Shown piece by piece: positions 26,486 to 37,757 of a stretch of 52,425 nucleotides of DNA. Below the pieces are notes generated by a model. It saw only the letters and a program-made list of their open reading frames with translations. It was not told where the DNA came from and ran no database searches. The position numbers were made by a program, and so were the translations under genes. The stretch is taken from assembly GCA_013115145.1 (NCBI GenBank), contig JAAPAO010000211.1, positions 1-52,425 of the forward strand. Reading direction: 5' to 3'. This DNA is from Perkinsus chesapeaki. Lineage: Eukaryota > Perkinsozoa > Perkinsida > Perkinsidae. Within the stretch, counting starts at the first letter, position 1. Every line of letters starts with the position of its first letter.

Positions 26486-28535
26486 ATGTCGGACAAGAAA
26501 GCACCGGAAGTGGACGTCAGCCAGATGACCCTCACTAAAGGCTCCGATGATCGGATCAACACAACGGTTGTTGTCCATCCAATCGTACGCATTCCCGCTG
26601 CTATTTTTTGAAAGCTCCCATGCAGGTGTTGCTATCCATCGTTGACCATTATAACAGAGCCGCCAAGGGAACTGCTCGCCGAGTCGTGGGCACGCTTCTT
26701 GGCCAGATGCTGGTGGGTTTCTGCGACGGCGCTGTGTGTTCGAAGAGCTTTGTTGTAGGACGGCAAACTGCATGTTACCAACAGCTTTGCTTTGCCCTTC
26801 GAGGAGGACCTCAGAGACCCCCAGGTCTGGTTTGTCGATCATAACTATCACGAGAAGATGTACGCCATGTTTAAGAAGGTACGGTGGCGTCCCCGGGGAT
26901 CTGCTCATTTTCTTCTCGCATCGTTCGGCGGCGCTACGGTGAAAATTTTTCCCTCCTGATAGACAGCCCGACGCTCTATCTGCACTGCGCCAACATGTGG
27001 CTTTGGTATCGTATAGCGCTTATGATGAACAGTTCCGTGGAGGAATTTCACAGTCAGCATCTGTTTGTGATTTCGTCCCTGTCAGCGCCTTACTGCTAGT
27101 ACATCGCACAGCACACTAATAGGTGAAGGATGCTCATTCATGTTAGGTGTCGCAGAAGGAGGTCGTCGTTGGATGGTACTCCAGCGGCCCGAGGATCAAA
27201 CCAAGTGATTTGGAGATCAACGAGATATTCCGACGGTGAGTCCACGTTAGCATTTCACAACCCCTGGCTGCATTGACCTCTTACGCCTCACCAAAGACGG
27301 TCGTATCGTATTTTCTTACTGATAAAGAGGGAGTCATCTTTTCCCCTCCTACTCGTAGCATCGACAGTTTCACGGGAAATGGTGCGTGAAGCAGAACAAG
27401 TCTTGGATGGTCATTTCTCCTTACCGACAAGAAGCGTACTTGTTCGTTGTGCTGGTATAGGATACGTTCCCCTGCATCGTGTATCCTTCAGCTCGTTTAG
27501 ACTAGCATCACTAATATAGCTAATTTACTACCGGAGGAATTGCTCGAGGCCGTTGGTCGAATTCCCAGTGTTTATCTGTCTCTTATGATACTTTTTATAG
27601 TTCAAATGTAGGTACTGTCCCGAGCCTGTATTCCTAATAATGGACGTCACTGGCGGCAACACTGTCAAGAAGGGCGATCTCGATCCGAGGGACTTCCCCA
27701 TGCAGGCCTATTACTCTGCCGAGGAGGTGGGTGCTTAGTCCCAATCGGCTATGGAGATCTCCGCTCTTCAGGCCTCGGCGGATCCTTTAACTCGCAGAAC
27801 ATTTGTTCACTTGCCTTCGATGGTTGGAGCTTTCGAGGCTGAGGAAGTTGGTGTTGAGCACTTGCTCCGCGATATTAGGTAAGACCATGCAGCGCGTCAA
27901 GTGACGAATCGCCGGATGCTTCAGGAACCAGAGCACCAGCACATTAGCCACTCGCGTGGACTCCAAGCTGAACGCTCTGAAGTAAGCCAGAAAAATCATT
28001 GCCCTCTGTGCCCAGCATCGATGCTCTCGCCGATCTTTCTTTAGCGGCGCTGTATTTCCTGTCCTCCTTTAGGACTTTGGTGGCCAAGATCAACGAGATT
28101 GCTCAGTACCTCGGCCAGGTCATCGATGGCAAGCTGCCCCCGAATCCTCAGATCATCTACAACCTCCAGGTTTGCCACTTCCCTGACCAGCATCATCACT
28201 TCCGCTTCTTTTTCAGAATATATTCAACTACTTGCCCGGAGATAACCAGGAGGATATCGAGCTGATGCGCTCCTTCAATGTGGAGACCAACGACAGCATG
28301 CTGTGCATCTACATCGGTACGCCCCTGTTTGCTCGTGAAGTGTCTCATCGCCAACTCAGGTTCGATCTTGCGCGCCACGGTCGCCCTTCACAACCTCATC
28401 AACAACAAGATCGCTAACAAGGCTCGTGAGGCGGAGGCTGAGGCTAGAGCAGAGGCGAAGGCCGGAAAGATATCGGCAGCCAAGGGCAAGCAACCTCATG
28501 TTGGAAGTATGTATGGAGACGACTTGCGTTTGTAG
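26486..28535 (+). CDS. 26S proteasome regulatory subunit RPN8/PSMD7 (MPN domain, multi-exon)
   Basis: Non-catalytic MPN subunit of the proteasome lid that pairs with the deubiquitinase RPN11. ATG 26486 gives [19 protein letters not shown], then [10 protein letters not shown] joined to [29 protein letters not shown] and [20 protein letters not shown] with [27 protein letters not shown] follows: the JAMM His residues are absent, as normal for RPN8. After a 370-nt intron come [12 protein letters not shown] and [12 protein letters not shown], then [31 protein letters not shown], and [20 protein letters not shown], with an Ala/Glu/Lys tail ending GDDLRL before TAG. About ten exons. The order and spacing match the family along its whole length. 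It follows the solenoid gene by 145 nt. Confidence 0.95.
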
Positions 28536-28988
28536 ATAGCAAGAAGGCGACTACACCGGCAGCGTAGAGTGTTGAGCGATGGTTCGTGATAAATACTGAG
28601 TAAACAGTTTCTATATAGGGTGGGCGGTGTTGTTAATATAAGAGGGGTTGAAGGCCCAAGAGTATCGGCAATTACTGGTAGTGGGTTTTAGCATCTTCAC
28701 TGTGTGATAGTGGGACGGGGTATTCACCAGTCATACGGGAATGCCTTCCTCGAGTACACTGAATAGTTCGTATTGCGAAGTACAAGGTCAGAATTTCAGT
28801 CAGAAATTATGTTGCTAAAGTAAACCGACACACCAAGAGCAGTACAATAGATCCTTGTAATAGAGTACCCTAATTTCTTGGGCGTTCCTCTGTGGCTCCC
28901 TGCATACGAGTGTGAGCTGCTAGGCGCCTGGGGTTGCTTGGAGAACTCAGGCCATTGAAAGTAGTTCTGAATCGACATTCGAGGCCAA
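28536..28988. other. Intergenic region, nothing recognised
   Basis: About 450 nt between the RPN8 stop and the coiled-coil gene. Frames are short and of non-protein composition on both strands. It should contain the RPN8 3' UTR and the next promoter. Confidence 0.5.
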
Positions 28989-31721
28989 ATGCCCATTAAA
29001 GATGAATGTGGTGATGGTATAGAATACGCCCATCTGTTGGGTCAGTTGGAGGAGAGACAGAGGCAGTTGGCGGAGGCGAGCGAGACTGTCGATCTGTTCA
29101 AGAACAAGTATGACAGCTCCCTTTCGCATTTAGAGAGCATATCAGGCTGGATAAACTTCGGGCTTATAATGATGGCGTGGTCGGGGAGAACGCGCTGCTC
29201 CAGCAGAAGCTTCTAGAGCTGGAGGAGCAGGTAGACCAGACGTGCCGGCTTTCATAGGGTTAGTGGTGTTAGTTGGTAAACACCCAGAACGAGCTGGAGA
29301 GAGCATTCCAAGAGCAGAGGACCTCTCGTGAGCAGTGGAGAAGTCAGTTGGAGGCCCAGACTGATGAGGTGTGATGGGAGCTGGAAGGAAGGCATCGTTG
29401 CTCTAAGATAAGACGGCTCCATAAATTAATAACCACACAGGAGGACGTCGATGCTGAGAAGTTTAAGATGGCAAGTGACCTGGAGAACGAGTAGGTTATC
29501 ATCCGCTGTCGTTGAAGATAGTACTTGGCGTGTTCCCCCCTGCTATCATACTGTATGTTGCTGAGATGGTTAAGTGATGATACTTGCATCTGGACTCCAG
29601 ATTCTAGAGTAGATAGCGACACTCCTGGTTCCGTACCATTCCCGAATATTCACTGTGCGAAAAGGATCTCAAAACGAACACCATGGATTTGAAGCTCCAA
29701 GGTTGGAAATGTCAGGTATAACAGAAAGCTCTCAGCAATGGAGTCGAAGCTGGCGAGCAACAGAAAGAAGTGTGGAGAGCTTCAAAGGGAACTTGATCAG
29801 GAAAAGATACGCAGTGCTATGGAGCGGCAAGATGTAGGCCACGCTTTCTCGGAAGAATCGGTATGACATTGCCAGGCCGATGCGGCTTTGAGGAAGGCGA
29901 GGGAGGATATAAAAGGCGAGGAAGAAATTGTAGGGCGATGCTCGCACGGGAATGCATCCCTCTTTGCAGATGCAGCGGAGGCTTGCCGAGGCGGAGACTG
30001 AGGTGAAGCGGTACGCGGAGCAGGTGGCACAGATACCGAAGCTGAAGGCACAGATTATGGACATGGGCGCGAAAATGAAGGTGGGTAGAGAATCAGTCGG
30101 ATATATGAGATAGCGGAAGGTGATTAGGAAGGCAGCACGTTAGTCGCATCCTTGAAGGAGCAACATGAGGAGACGGTCTCGGGACTGCAGGCTAGGATTG
30201 ATGTCAGAAGAGCTGATTGTTGGTAAAAGGAGGGCAGTTGGGGCAGGCACAACGGATGGAGATATTGAGCAAAGGGAAGGAGGCCAGGGACGCTTTGGCA
30301 GAGAAGGCGAAAGCAGACAAGGTGAATGCTTCACTGACAGAGGAGAGCGCGCGGAGAGCGAGGGAGATAGTAGGCATGTTGTTGCGCTGCGGTAAGGGCG
30401 GTATGGGCCATTGTAGGAACGGCTGGAGGCCAGTGCAGCAGCCATGAGGCGAGGTCATGCCGAGGAGAAGAAGGCTTTGGAGAAGGACGCTGAGAGACGG
30501 CTCGTATGTGCTCTGAATGGCGGTATGCGGCCAGTGTGTTGTCAGGCAGGGTTACAGTCCAAGCTTACTGCCCAGGAAGGATGCGTGGAGCGCCTCGAGA
30601 AGGAACTCGACCGTAAATGCCAGGAATGCTGCGAGCATGTCAACAGGGCGGCTGAGCAAGTGAGAGAGGCTGAGAGGAAAGTGGAGGATATTCAGGGCAA
30701 ATTCGATGAGGAAATGGTAGGATGCGAGCCTCGTCCTCGAAGATGCCTCTGTTTGGTAGGCGCGCGTGACCCTGGCACATGAAGCTGAGGTGTGTGAGCT
30801 ACATAGGAGGCTTGCTGGAATGAACACGGCGTGTACAGAGGCGAAGCAAACTGTGGGCGAGGTAAATGCCATGTGGCTGATGGTGTGATTGTGGACATCA
30901 GCTCGAGGCAGCATTGCGGTCCTTGGACGACCGAAGTCATAGGGAGGTTGCCGAGAAGGAGGACAAAGTAGGCCGGGGGGAGTGCAGGGAGAGCAATACT
31001 GGTTTAGGCAGTAGTGATGGCCAGCACGCTGGAACAGATGAAGGCCCAGCTCAGGACAGCGGAAGATAGAGCTGCTGAGTTCGAGCAGATGGCCAGGGAC
31101 TACAACATGTTGCAGTCTAAGCATCGGGAGACCTTAGCGCATGTACGGCACATCCCATCGGAGAGCGGAGTAGTTTCAAGCTGCAATTAGTTAACAAATA
31201 CAGTGGAAAAGCTAGAGGAGAGGGAGAGGTCGATCGCTGCTTTGAAGGCAGAGCTGAAGGATATGAATAGAGCTCGTATGGTGGAGAGGACCTTCCTGGG
31301 CTTGCTCTACTGGCGTTGGTTTATCAGATGAGTACGAGAAGCACAAGGCAATCGAGGACGCTGACCAATGGGCTCAGGAAGCACAGCAGACTAGGATTGA
31401 GCTCCTTGTGGGGTTTGGATTGGAGCAGGATTTTATACTGTGGAGTTGCAGGAGATGTCGCGCCACTCCCAAGCGGTTGCCGAGGAACTTCGCCGAACTC
31501 GCTCGTACGCGAAAAAGTTGCAGACTAAAAACAAACAAAAAATCAAGGATGCTCGTAGACTGCTGCCGGAGACGCGCCGGACCCAAGTACGTATTAGCTT
31601 TTCAGATACCAAAGTCTCCAGCACTAACGACAAGTTGAAACAGTTGGTTCGGTTGCAGGGCCACATAGAGAAGCGTGCCTCCGAGTCGAACGTATCTTAT
31701 GAGCAAAGGATCGCCGAGTAA
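28989..31721 (+). CDS. Long coiled-coil protein (multi-exon)
   Basis: From ATG 28989 (MPIKDECGDGIEYAHLLGQL) many small exons encode Glu/Lys/Gln/Leu-rich heptad sequence. Examples are EERQRQLAEASETVDL, ENALLQQKLLELEEQ, FQEQRTSREQWRSQLEAQTD, KLASNRKKCGELQRELDQEK, MQRRLAEAETEVKRYAEQVA, CVERLEKELDRKCQECCEHV and SRHSQAVAEELRRTRSYAKK, ending EQRIAE at TAA 31719-31721. Introns of 35-60 nt interrupt it about every 100 nt and several joints are ambiguous. The predicted product is 600-700 residues of parallel coiled coil, with no motor, membrane or zinc domain visible. Cytoskeletal or centrosomal scaffolds have this look, but no specific family is recognised. Confidence 0.65.
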
Positions 31722-31900
31722 GAGATGCTCTTGTGGCCTAAAGTCATGTGCCACTTCAAGTTTGGAAAGACGGCTGCTTCATGCAACTTACGGGAGCAGC
31801 ACGCTTGCCCTCAGCAACGTGCCCGCTCTATCGGGGAGCCTCCCGTTCAGGTTAAGACCTCTGGTCCCCGTGGTTTGGATCTTTACTCTTAGTGCATCGA
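31722..31900. other. Short intergenic region
   Basis: Contains an open stretch beginning ATG 31725 that might be a 5' exon of the following small gene, but the simpler start at 31901 makes it a leader. Nothing else seen. Confidence 0.3.
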
Positions 31901-32212
31901 ATGGCTACAATCTTTATCCCGACCCAACTCTACCGGATGTTCATTTCCGGCATACAACCATGCGCTCCGCACGTCACCACTCTTCAAAACGTGATAAGGA
32001 TTCTGAAGGTCACAGAAAGCCCTACAGTGCCGGAGGCGCTCAACAAGGTTGGAAATGCGCTCGTTGTGGGGAATCGAACGAACACGCTTCTGTGAGGTAC
32101 AAAGACTCCCTCAGAAGAGACCAAAGAGAACGGCAGTGATGCAGCTACAAAAGAGCTGGATGTTGCAGATCTGGAGCGACCGCAGCTTTGGCCTGCTGAT
32201 CAGGCCACATGA
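31901..32212 (+). CDS. Small unknown protein of about 84 residues (two exons)
   Basis: ATG 31901 starts MATIFIPTQLYRMFISGIQP, then NVIRILKVTESPTVPEALNK. An intron of about 58 nt (32048-32105) joins in phase to TPSEETKENGSDAATKELDV and ADLERPQLWPADQAT, ending at TGA 32210-32212. Without splicing the frame would hit a TGA at about 32092, so the intron is supported by continuation of good coding sequence. No family recognised. The N-terminal half is helical and hydrophobic, the C-terminal half acidic and polar. The intron carries the motif GGGGAATCGAAC discussed in the findings. Confidence 0.45.
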
Positions 32213-32290
32213 TAAATCAGTTTTAATTCTTTCCTTTCCCGTTGTGTTCGAGTGTTATCTGAATACTAGCTGCCCGTTCGATTCCCACTA

Positions 32291-34159
32291 ATGCTTATCT
32301 TCTTGACTGGGCTCGTCGATGCACACCCACTCTTGTTATATCGCAAATGCTTTGGTTTCGTTATTCTACTAGAGCTTATCTGGTTCTCTGATCACGCGGC
32401 TGAGGTGATGTCACAAGGTAGAACTACATGTCCCGTATATCTACTAGTATCCTTCCTGTTTCGTAGGGTTCAGCCCAGTAACCCCAGCAGAGCTGCCATT
32501 CGATGTGCCATTGACTCCATTCACTCTCGACGTGTGTCTTGTCATCGGTGAGATCGTTGTTCTTTGCGCAGCCTTTTTACTTCTTGCCCTTCCTTAGGAT
32601 GCTTCACGGCGGTCTGCTTCGTTGCTCTGGATGCCTCCAGCCGCACCAGTGTCCCTCTGCTTGTCGTCTACTCTTACCTAAGAATATCTGACTTCACTAA
32701 CTGGAACAATCATTACTATCTTAACATGCTCGAGCTCTGCCTCTTCTGCCTTACCGATTGCGATCGTTCTGTACGCCACAGCAGCAGCTGCGATAGCGTG
32801 AGAGAGATCGAAAGGAATGCACCATCGGACATCATGGACACATCCGAGAGTCTACTCAATTATCCCGTCGCATGTAGCCGCTCAGAACTCCCTGAGGAGC
32901 CACGACCTGCGGCTCCCTCTTGGTATTACTTCACCTTCCGGTTCCTGCTATGCTGGACTTACTTTATGGCTGGAGTGAGCAAGATATCGGAGGCGTGGCT
33001 CAGTGGGTACATAACGGAGACAATGTTGCACAACTGGGACTTCCCGCTGGTCAACCTTCTCGTGCCTGAGCACATAACGCTTCTGCAGCTGGCACAACTC
33101 CTGGCTTGGGGAGGCCTCCTGCTAGACCTTCTTGGCGGTCCGATCCTGCTGGTCGCTGCTACGCTGGGATGGAGACTTGCAACATATACATGTCTGGCAA
33201 TGTTCGTGCCATTCCATCTCACCAACTTGCTCTGGCTGTTCCAAAGCATTCAGTTTTTCCCACTGAATATGCTTTCCACAACTCTCCTTTTTCTCCCCAC
33301 TACACTGACCACTGTAACGGCTAAGCGAAGGCCTACTTTTTCCTGGCCGGTAGCGGCGCTCGCTCTGGTGATCGTCATAGGCCAGGCAGCACTGTCCACA
33401 AGGAGATTTTTCCTCTTCGGGAACGCAAGTGTGTGGGAGATCAACGAGATCACAGAAGTTACAGCACTTCATCATGAGTTCTCATGGCGAATGAAATCGA
33501 AGGCCATCAGAGATTCCATACCACACCCTCTACTTGAAGAGAAGCACCTCAAGCTGGGCTACTTCACTGCAGCCAATTGGGAAACTGGTGCCAAGAGCAT
33601 CTTGAGCACCTACTCTCTGATGCCCAGAGGAACCACACCACACAGGAGCCTCATCGTGCAATTTGCTCGAAGGAAAATGGCGCAAGGAAAGGCCACGGCT
33701 TATCAGCTCGGCTCCAACCACTGGCTCGCCGTCTGTGGCCGTCCCTTTCAGCAAGTGATAGACTCTAGATTCGATCTCCTTGATTCGAGGGAGCAGGCAT
33801 GGCCGCCCCCACTCATGCCTTTTCCTCTCCCTAATAGGTGGCGCGATATCATTGAGGAAGACCTGCAGTCTTGGGCACCGTTCAATAATGAGTATTTCAC
33901 CCTAAGCCGTGAGTCCGGTTTGGTGGCCAATCCTCTACTGCACCTCAGCAGCGAGGTTCAGCCCCTGTATTTGCGGTGCCTCCTTGACGCGCAAATTACA
34001 GTGCTACTGAGGGACATTGGCGCGGTTAACTGCAACGGTCCGGATGGCATTGTCGAGCTCAAATCTGGCAAGCGCTGGGAAATATCCGGACAGGGAATCT
34101 GGTCACTTGTGTGGCGCATGAAATGGATCCACCCTAATGCAGTTGTACGGTTCACGTGA
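32291..34159 (+). CDS. HTTM / vitamin K-dependent gamma-carboxylase-like membrane protein
   Basis: Multi-pass membrane protein of the HTTM (VKGC-like) family. ATG 32291 gives MLIFLTGLVDAHPLLLYRKC and FGFVILLELIW (helix 1). Two introns of about 50 nt then join GFSPVTPAELPFDVPLTPFT to LDVCLVIGCFTAVCFVALDA. A long exon continues with FTNWNNHYYLNMLELCLFCL, typical of the family's NxNHYYL motif, and YFTFRFLLCWTYFMAGVSKI with SEAWLSG, matching the family's second signature. Several more helices follow, then a soluble C-terminal region ending WKWIHPNAV-like sequence before TGA 34157-34159. Animal members carboxylate Glu residues using vitamin K; bacterial and protist members have unknown substrates. 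I cannot confirm the catalytic Lys, so function is by family only. The stop overlaps the next gene's ATG. Confidence 0.85.
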
Positions 34160-36226
34160 TGACGAGTCTTCACTGTGGCGTTGGGGCGTGCGGGACATGT
34201 GTTCTTCCGATGGTTGCCGTTGTTGTCGCCCATGCACATGATGCACCGCTCCCTGCCACTGCTTTCATGGGAGAGCGACAGGCTCACCATTATCTACCAG
34301 GTTGGAATCATCACGGAGCTAAGCTCACAGTGTTCACGCGGACAGGTCACGCAAGCCCCAAAGCCGCCCATCATGCGGCGCCCCACGGACATGCACCTTT
34401 GAAACACGCAATCGGGAAGGCTGCCTCGAAGCGTGCTGCTGGTAAACCGAACAAAAGTGCCAGAAAGGCGAAGGAAACACCTGGTCAATGGAAGTGTACG
34501 TGTCCAGTGTTCAAGGGGCCGGGATACGCAGTTGATGACGGTAAGCCCTTACAATCAACCGGCTACACTGGCCGAGACGCTATTAGGGTTCAGCCGCGAA
34601 TGGCACCAGCCACCTCGGCCGAATAGCCTGCCCCCTCCTCCAGCTGAGGCTGCTACTAACTGGGCAAATCATGCCTTCGTCGCCTCCAAGATGGTAAGAT
34701 TCATACTTAACCTGTCAAGAATATGCTTCTTGCTAGGCCGACTCGGCTGCCGGCGACGTAGAGGTCCTGCGTGAGAAGACGCATGAGTATCCTATCAAAC
34801 AGTTTGCTCAAATACGATGCCATTCAGTTATGTGTTACAAACTCAACACGATGCCAGCAAGCTGATGCGATGGGCAGCTCTCATTGGCGAACAGATGCAG
34901 AAAGACGGCCAGCATCTCGTAGGAGAGAACACTTTTAGTGTCATAGAGCGCCTTTGTTGTCGCATAGGTAGACCAGATAGCAAGTCAGGCCTTGCACAGC
35001 CAGAAGGTCGCCCAGAAAATGGTCGACACGGCCACAAAACAAGCGCTGATGGCTCACGTGACGCTAGCTGCTTCTGCCGCAGGGCGCGTGCAGGGAGTGA
35101 TCTCTCAGACACTCGCAACCAAGTCGCTCGATGCTGCTCGGAAGGCCGAGTTCGCAAAGGCCATGCAGCACTTGGCAGATGAACCAAAGAAAGCGAGCTT
35201 CGCGTCTGTACCTGTTCACAGCGTGGGCCATCTGGTACCGCTTGCATCTCCGTTAATCTGGCTGGCAGGGTAGAGGCCTTCAAGAGCATGCAACGGCGTT
35301 CAGTGGCACCGATAAGACAGAAAAGGACCTCTTTGACGCATATCAGAAAGTATTGCACTCACCTTACCGTCTTTAGAGGTACGGGTGAGATAGGCCCTCC
35401 GTTTCACGAAGGCGCATGAAACCGACAAATGGCGTCATTTCTGGGGATCTCGGATTAACAAGGCCGAACAGCTCTCGGGCGATCTCAAGTCGAAGTCAGA
35501 CGGTAGGCTATTGGCGACTCAGACTCTTGCGACGAGTATCATTTGGAAGGTTATGTGTTCCTCACAAGACTAGCTGGTGAGCGTTTGCTGCATGATGCAG
35601 CCCTGCAAGCCTCATCGGCCGTCGCCAGTGCTCAGCGACTGGTCAATCAGACAGCGGTGAAGTCGGCGTTGGCCACCCATGTGGGCAGACTTTGTGAAGC
35701 CATGAGTGAACGCACGTAACATGCGGCATGTCTCAGCTTATCGGCCAGCTACTATCTCAAGCTTCCCATAGAGCGGCAGTCGCTGAGCATGTGGTGACGC
35801 GTGCTGAGGCGGAGGCTATGAGAGCAGCTGAAATGGCGCGTCAGATGGCGAACAATGCCAAGTTAGATGCAGACGGGCTTCGCCTCGATGCTGCTTGCTA
35901 GGTACTCGCAGAGCTCGGCCATGCAGGCCGCCGCCGCTCAGATGGCTCAGGCCATGGGCTACTCTGTGGCCCCTCAGGGAGTGCGGCTGCTCCTGTTCTC
36001 TGCTTCATGGCATCAATACAGGTGCCGAGTCCGCTGACACCTCTTCAAAGCCTTACGATACGAGCGCATGCTGGCGAAGGACTGAACGACTCGTGGGTAT
36101 GGCTCCGCCGCCGCCAAGCACTTCAATCGTAGGTTCTGGTGGAAGCCCGACCGACAACACTGGCTCTATGATATACAGACGCCTCCGCCCGTGAAGGCTC
36201 CGCCGGGAACTCATGGTCTCCAGTGA
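34159..36226 (+). CDS. Predicted secreted Ala/His-rich helical protein (multi-exon)
   Basis: ATG 34159 begins on the last base of the preceding TGA. The N-terminus MTSLHCGVGACGTCVLPMVA, followed by VVVAHAHDA, looks like a signal peptide. Next is a His/Ala/Lys-rich part (SPKAAHHAAPHGHAPLKHAI), then short introns in phase. Exons give FSREWHQPPRPNSLPPPPAE, then long Ala-rich helices such as KMVDTATKQALMAHVTLAAS, LATKSLDAARKAEFAKAMQH and HRAAVAEHVVTRAEAEAMRA. A distinctive C-terminus FNRRFWWKPDRQHWLYDIQT ends PPPVKAPPGTHGLQ at TGA 36224-36226. No family recognised. The Ala-rich helices could form an extended or bundled extracellular structure. Exon joints between 35270 and 36090 are uncertain. 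Confidence 0.55.
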
Positions 36227-36509
36227 GCACCGATCCTAACCGAACCCTGCAAGGTGACCTAGGTACCAACAAGGCCAATACGGTGGCATCCCCAATCCCC
36301 ATGCTGACATGTGCTGTCCGGACTGCTGCGGTTGTGTTAACAGCCTGCCTTAGGCACGTTCGCTATGCATCGTTGGGATGCCTCATGGCCCTCCGGCCGT
36401 ATCGACCAAGCCGTCCATGCCCCCAAGCCTGGGGAGAGTTTCTCACCATGTAGCCGTCTGTCGTAACATCGTTTTGGTTTTTGTTACTAAGTAACCCAAC
36501 CAGCGCAAA
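36227..36509. other. Convergent intergenic region
   Basis: 283 nt between the stops of the plus-strand Ala-rich gene and the minus-strand pseudouridine synthase. It should hold both 3' UTRs and terminators. No structure stands out. Confidence 0.4.
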
Positions 36510-37570
36510 TCAGAAACTTTCATTCCGACCGAGAGTGCGCCATCGACCAGCAGGCAGGTCGCCTAGCCGAACACCGCCGATTCTGGTCCTGTGCAAGTAC
36601 ATGTAGGAGATGCCGCACTGGCCAAGCATCCGCTGCAGCTGACGAGCCAAGGCTTGCGACCGGATAATCACTGCCAGTCGAGGTAGCCTAATATAGCAAT
36701 GATGCGACCGAATGAAGGCGACCTCACGCATCATCATTGACATCGATCCTCGAGGCCTCGCAACCGCCCACTTGTCTGCCATCGATGAACATTCCTCTGC
36801 CAAGCATACTCAGCTGCTCATCCGTGCACGGTGCCCTCAGTGCAATTTCGTACTCCATTGGGATTGTACCTACTTTCGGCGTCCGCACGCCCAATAAACC
36901 ACGGCTTCACTGTTGCGATCGCTGACGGTCTTGGCCACCCTGCCGTCCTGGGTATAGACCAGGAGGCCGCTGCTGTCGGAATCCAGCCTACCTGCGATCA
37001 ACTGCCCAGCCACGTCCTATTTCTGCACACCACAGTAGGTAGCTTACCAGCTTCCGTAGTTGCCGTGGATCGTGGTTGGTCTCACAGCCCTCCCAACGCT
37101 GTGCTGGAGTGAGCAGCCTCCGCGCCGAGGGCTTGTGGTACATTTCAGCTTGACAGGAGGCGTAGTGCCTGAATCCAATCGATGAGCTGTGACATGGGCG
37201 GCTTGGACTTGCAATGGTTTATGCAGCAATATGGTGGCCTTGTTCGCTTGGATGTCGAGCGCTCGTTTGGTCAGCTCTATCGCGGCGCCCTCTGGCACCT
37301 GGAGCGGTCGGGGATGCTCTCAGCAAGGCCACAGATACCTACCACTAATGCCCCATCCGTCACTACAGTTCCGTCCACCTTAACATGGCCCAGCTCAACG
37401 AACCTGCACAAGCTTCAGCCAATTCCGCCTGGGCGTGCCGCTTACGACTTGGCCTCCCGTCGACTGCAGAAGCCCTCAAGTGCCAGCAATCGGGACAATG
37501 CAACGCCCCCAGTAGCCCTGAGCAGGGACGGGGACGTACTGAAGTGCCGTAGGGTACTTGATGGAGCCAT
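36510..37570 (-). CDS. RsuA/RluB-type rRNA pseudouridine synthase, mitochondrial (multi-exon)
   Basis: Converts specific rRNA uridines to pseudouridine. ATG 37570-37568 starts MAPSSTLRHFSTSPSLLRAT, a basic, Ser/Arg-rich, acid-free leader typical of mitochondrial presequences. An S4 RNA-binding domain follows: LSRLLALEGFCSRREAK joined to FVELGHVKVDGTVVTDGALV. Then come ATILLHKPLQ (the family's LNKP strand) and GRLDSDSSGLLVYTQDG, with the catalytic Asp in GRLD. EYEIALRAPCTDEQLSMLGR and ALARQLQRMLGQCGISYMYL follow. The end is HRTRIGGVRLGDLPAGRWRT then LGRNESF and TGA 36510-36512, an excellent match to the R-T-R-I-G-x-L-x-L-G-x-L-x-x-G-x-W-R motif. Splicing between LHKP and GRLD (about 37040-37230) is not cleanly resolved. 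Organelle targeting is inferred. Confidence 0.87.
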
Positions 37571-37757
37571 TTAAAAATATATCAATCCTGCATCCATGGT
37601 GCAGGCCAAGGGTGTGTGTCCCTGATTGTGTTCCCACAGTTGTTATACAAGTTGCCAAGTCGTCGTTATCTGCCTCTGGCGTATCGAACACCCCACTACC
37701 GATGAGGAGCTTGGAAGTCCAGCGGAAGTCAACGCAACTGTAATACTATGATGGAAA

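Noticed and set aside
26486-27100. eIF3 subunit F as the MPN protein
   Set aside because: The segments [31 protein letters not shown] and [15 protein letters not shown] match RPN8/PSMD7, not eIF3f.
29100-29132. A 26-nt intron in the coiled-coil gene
   Set aside because: An upstream donor gives an ordinary 38-nt intron with the same acceptor and a correct phase, so an ultra-short intron is not needed.
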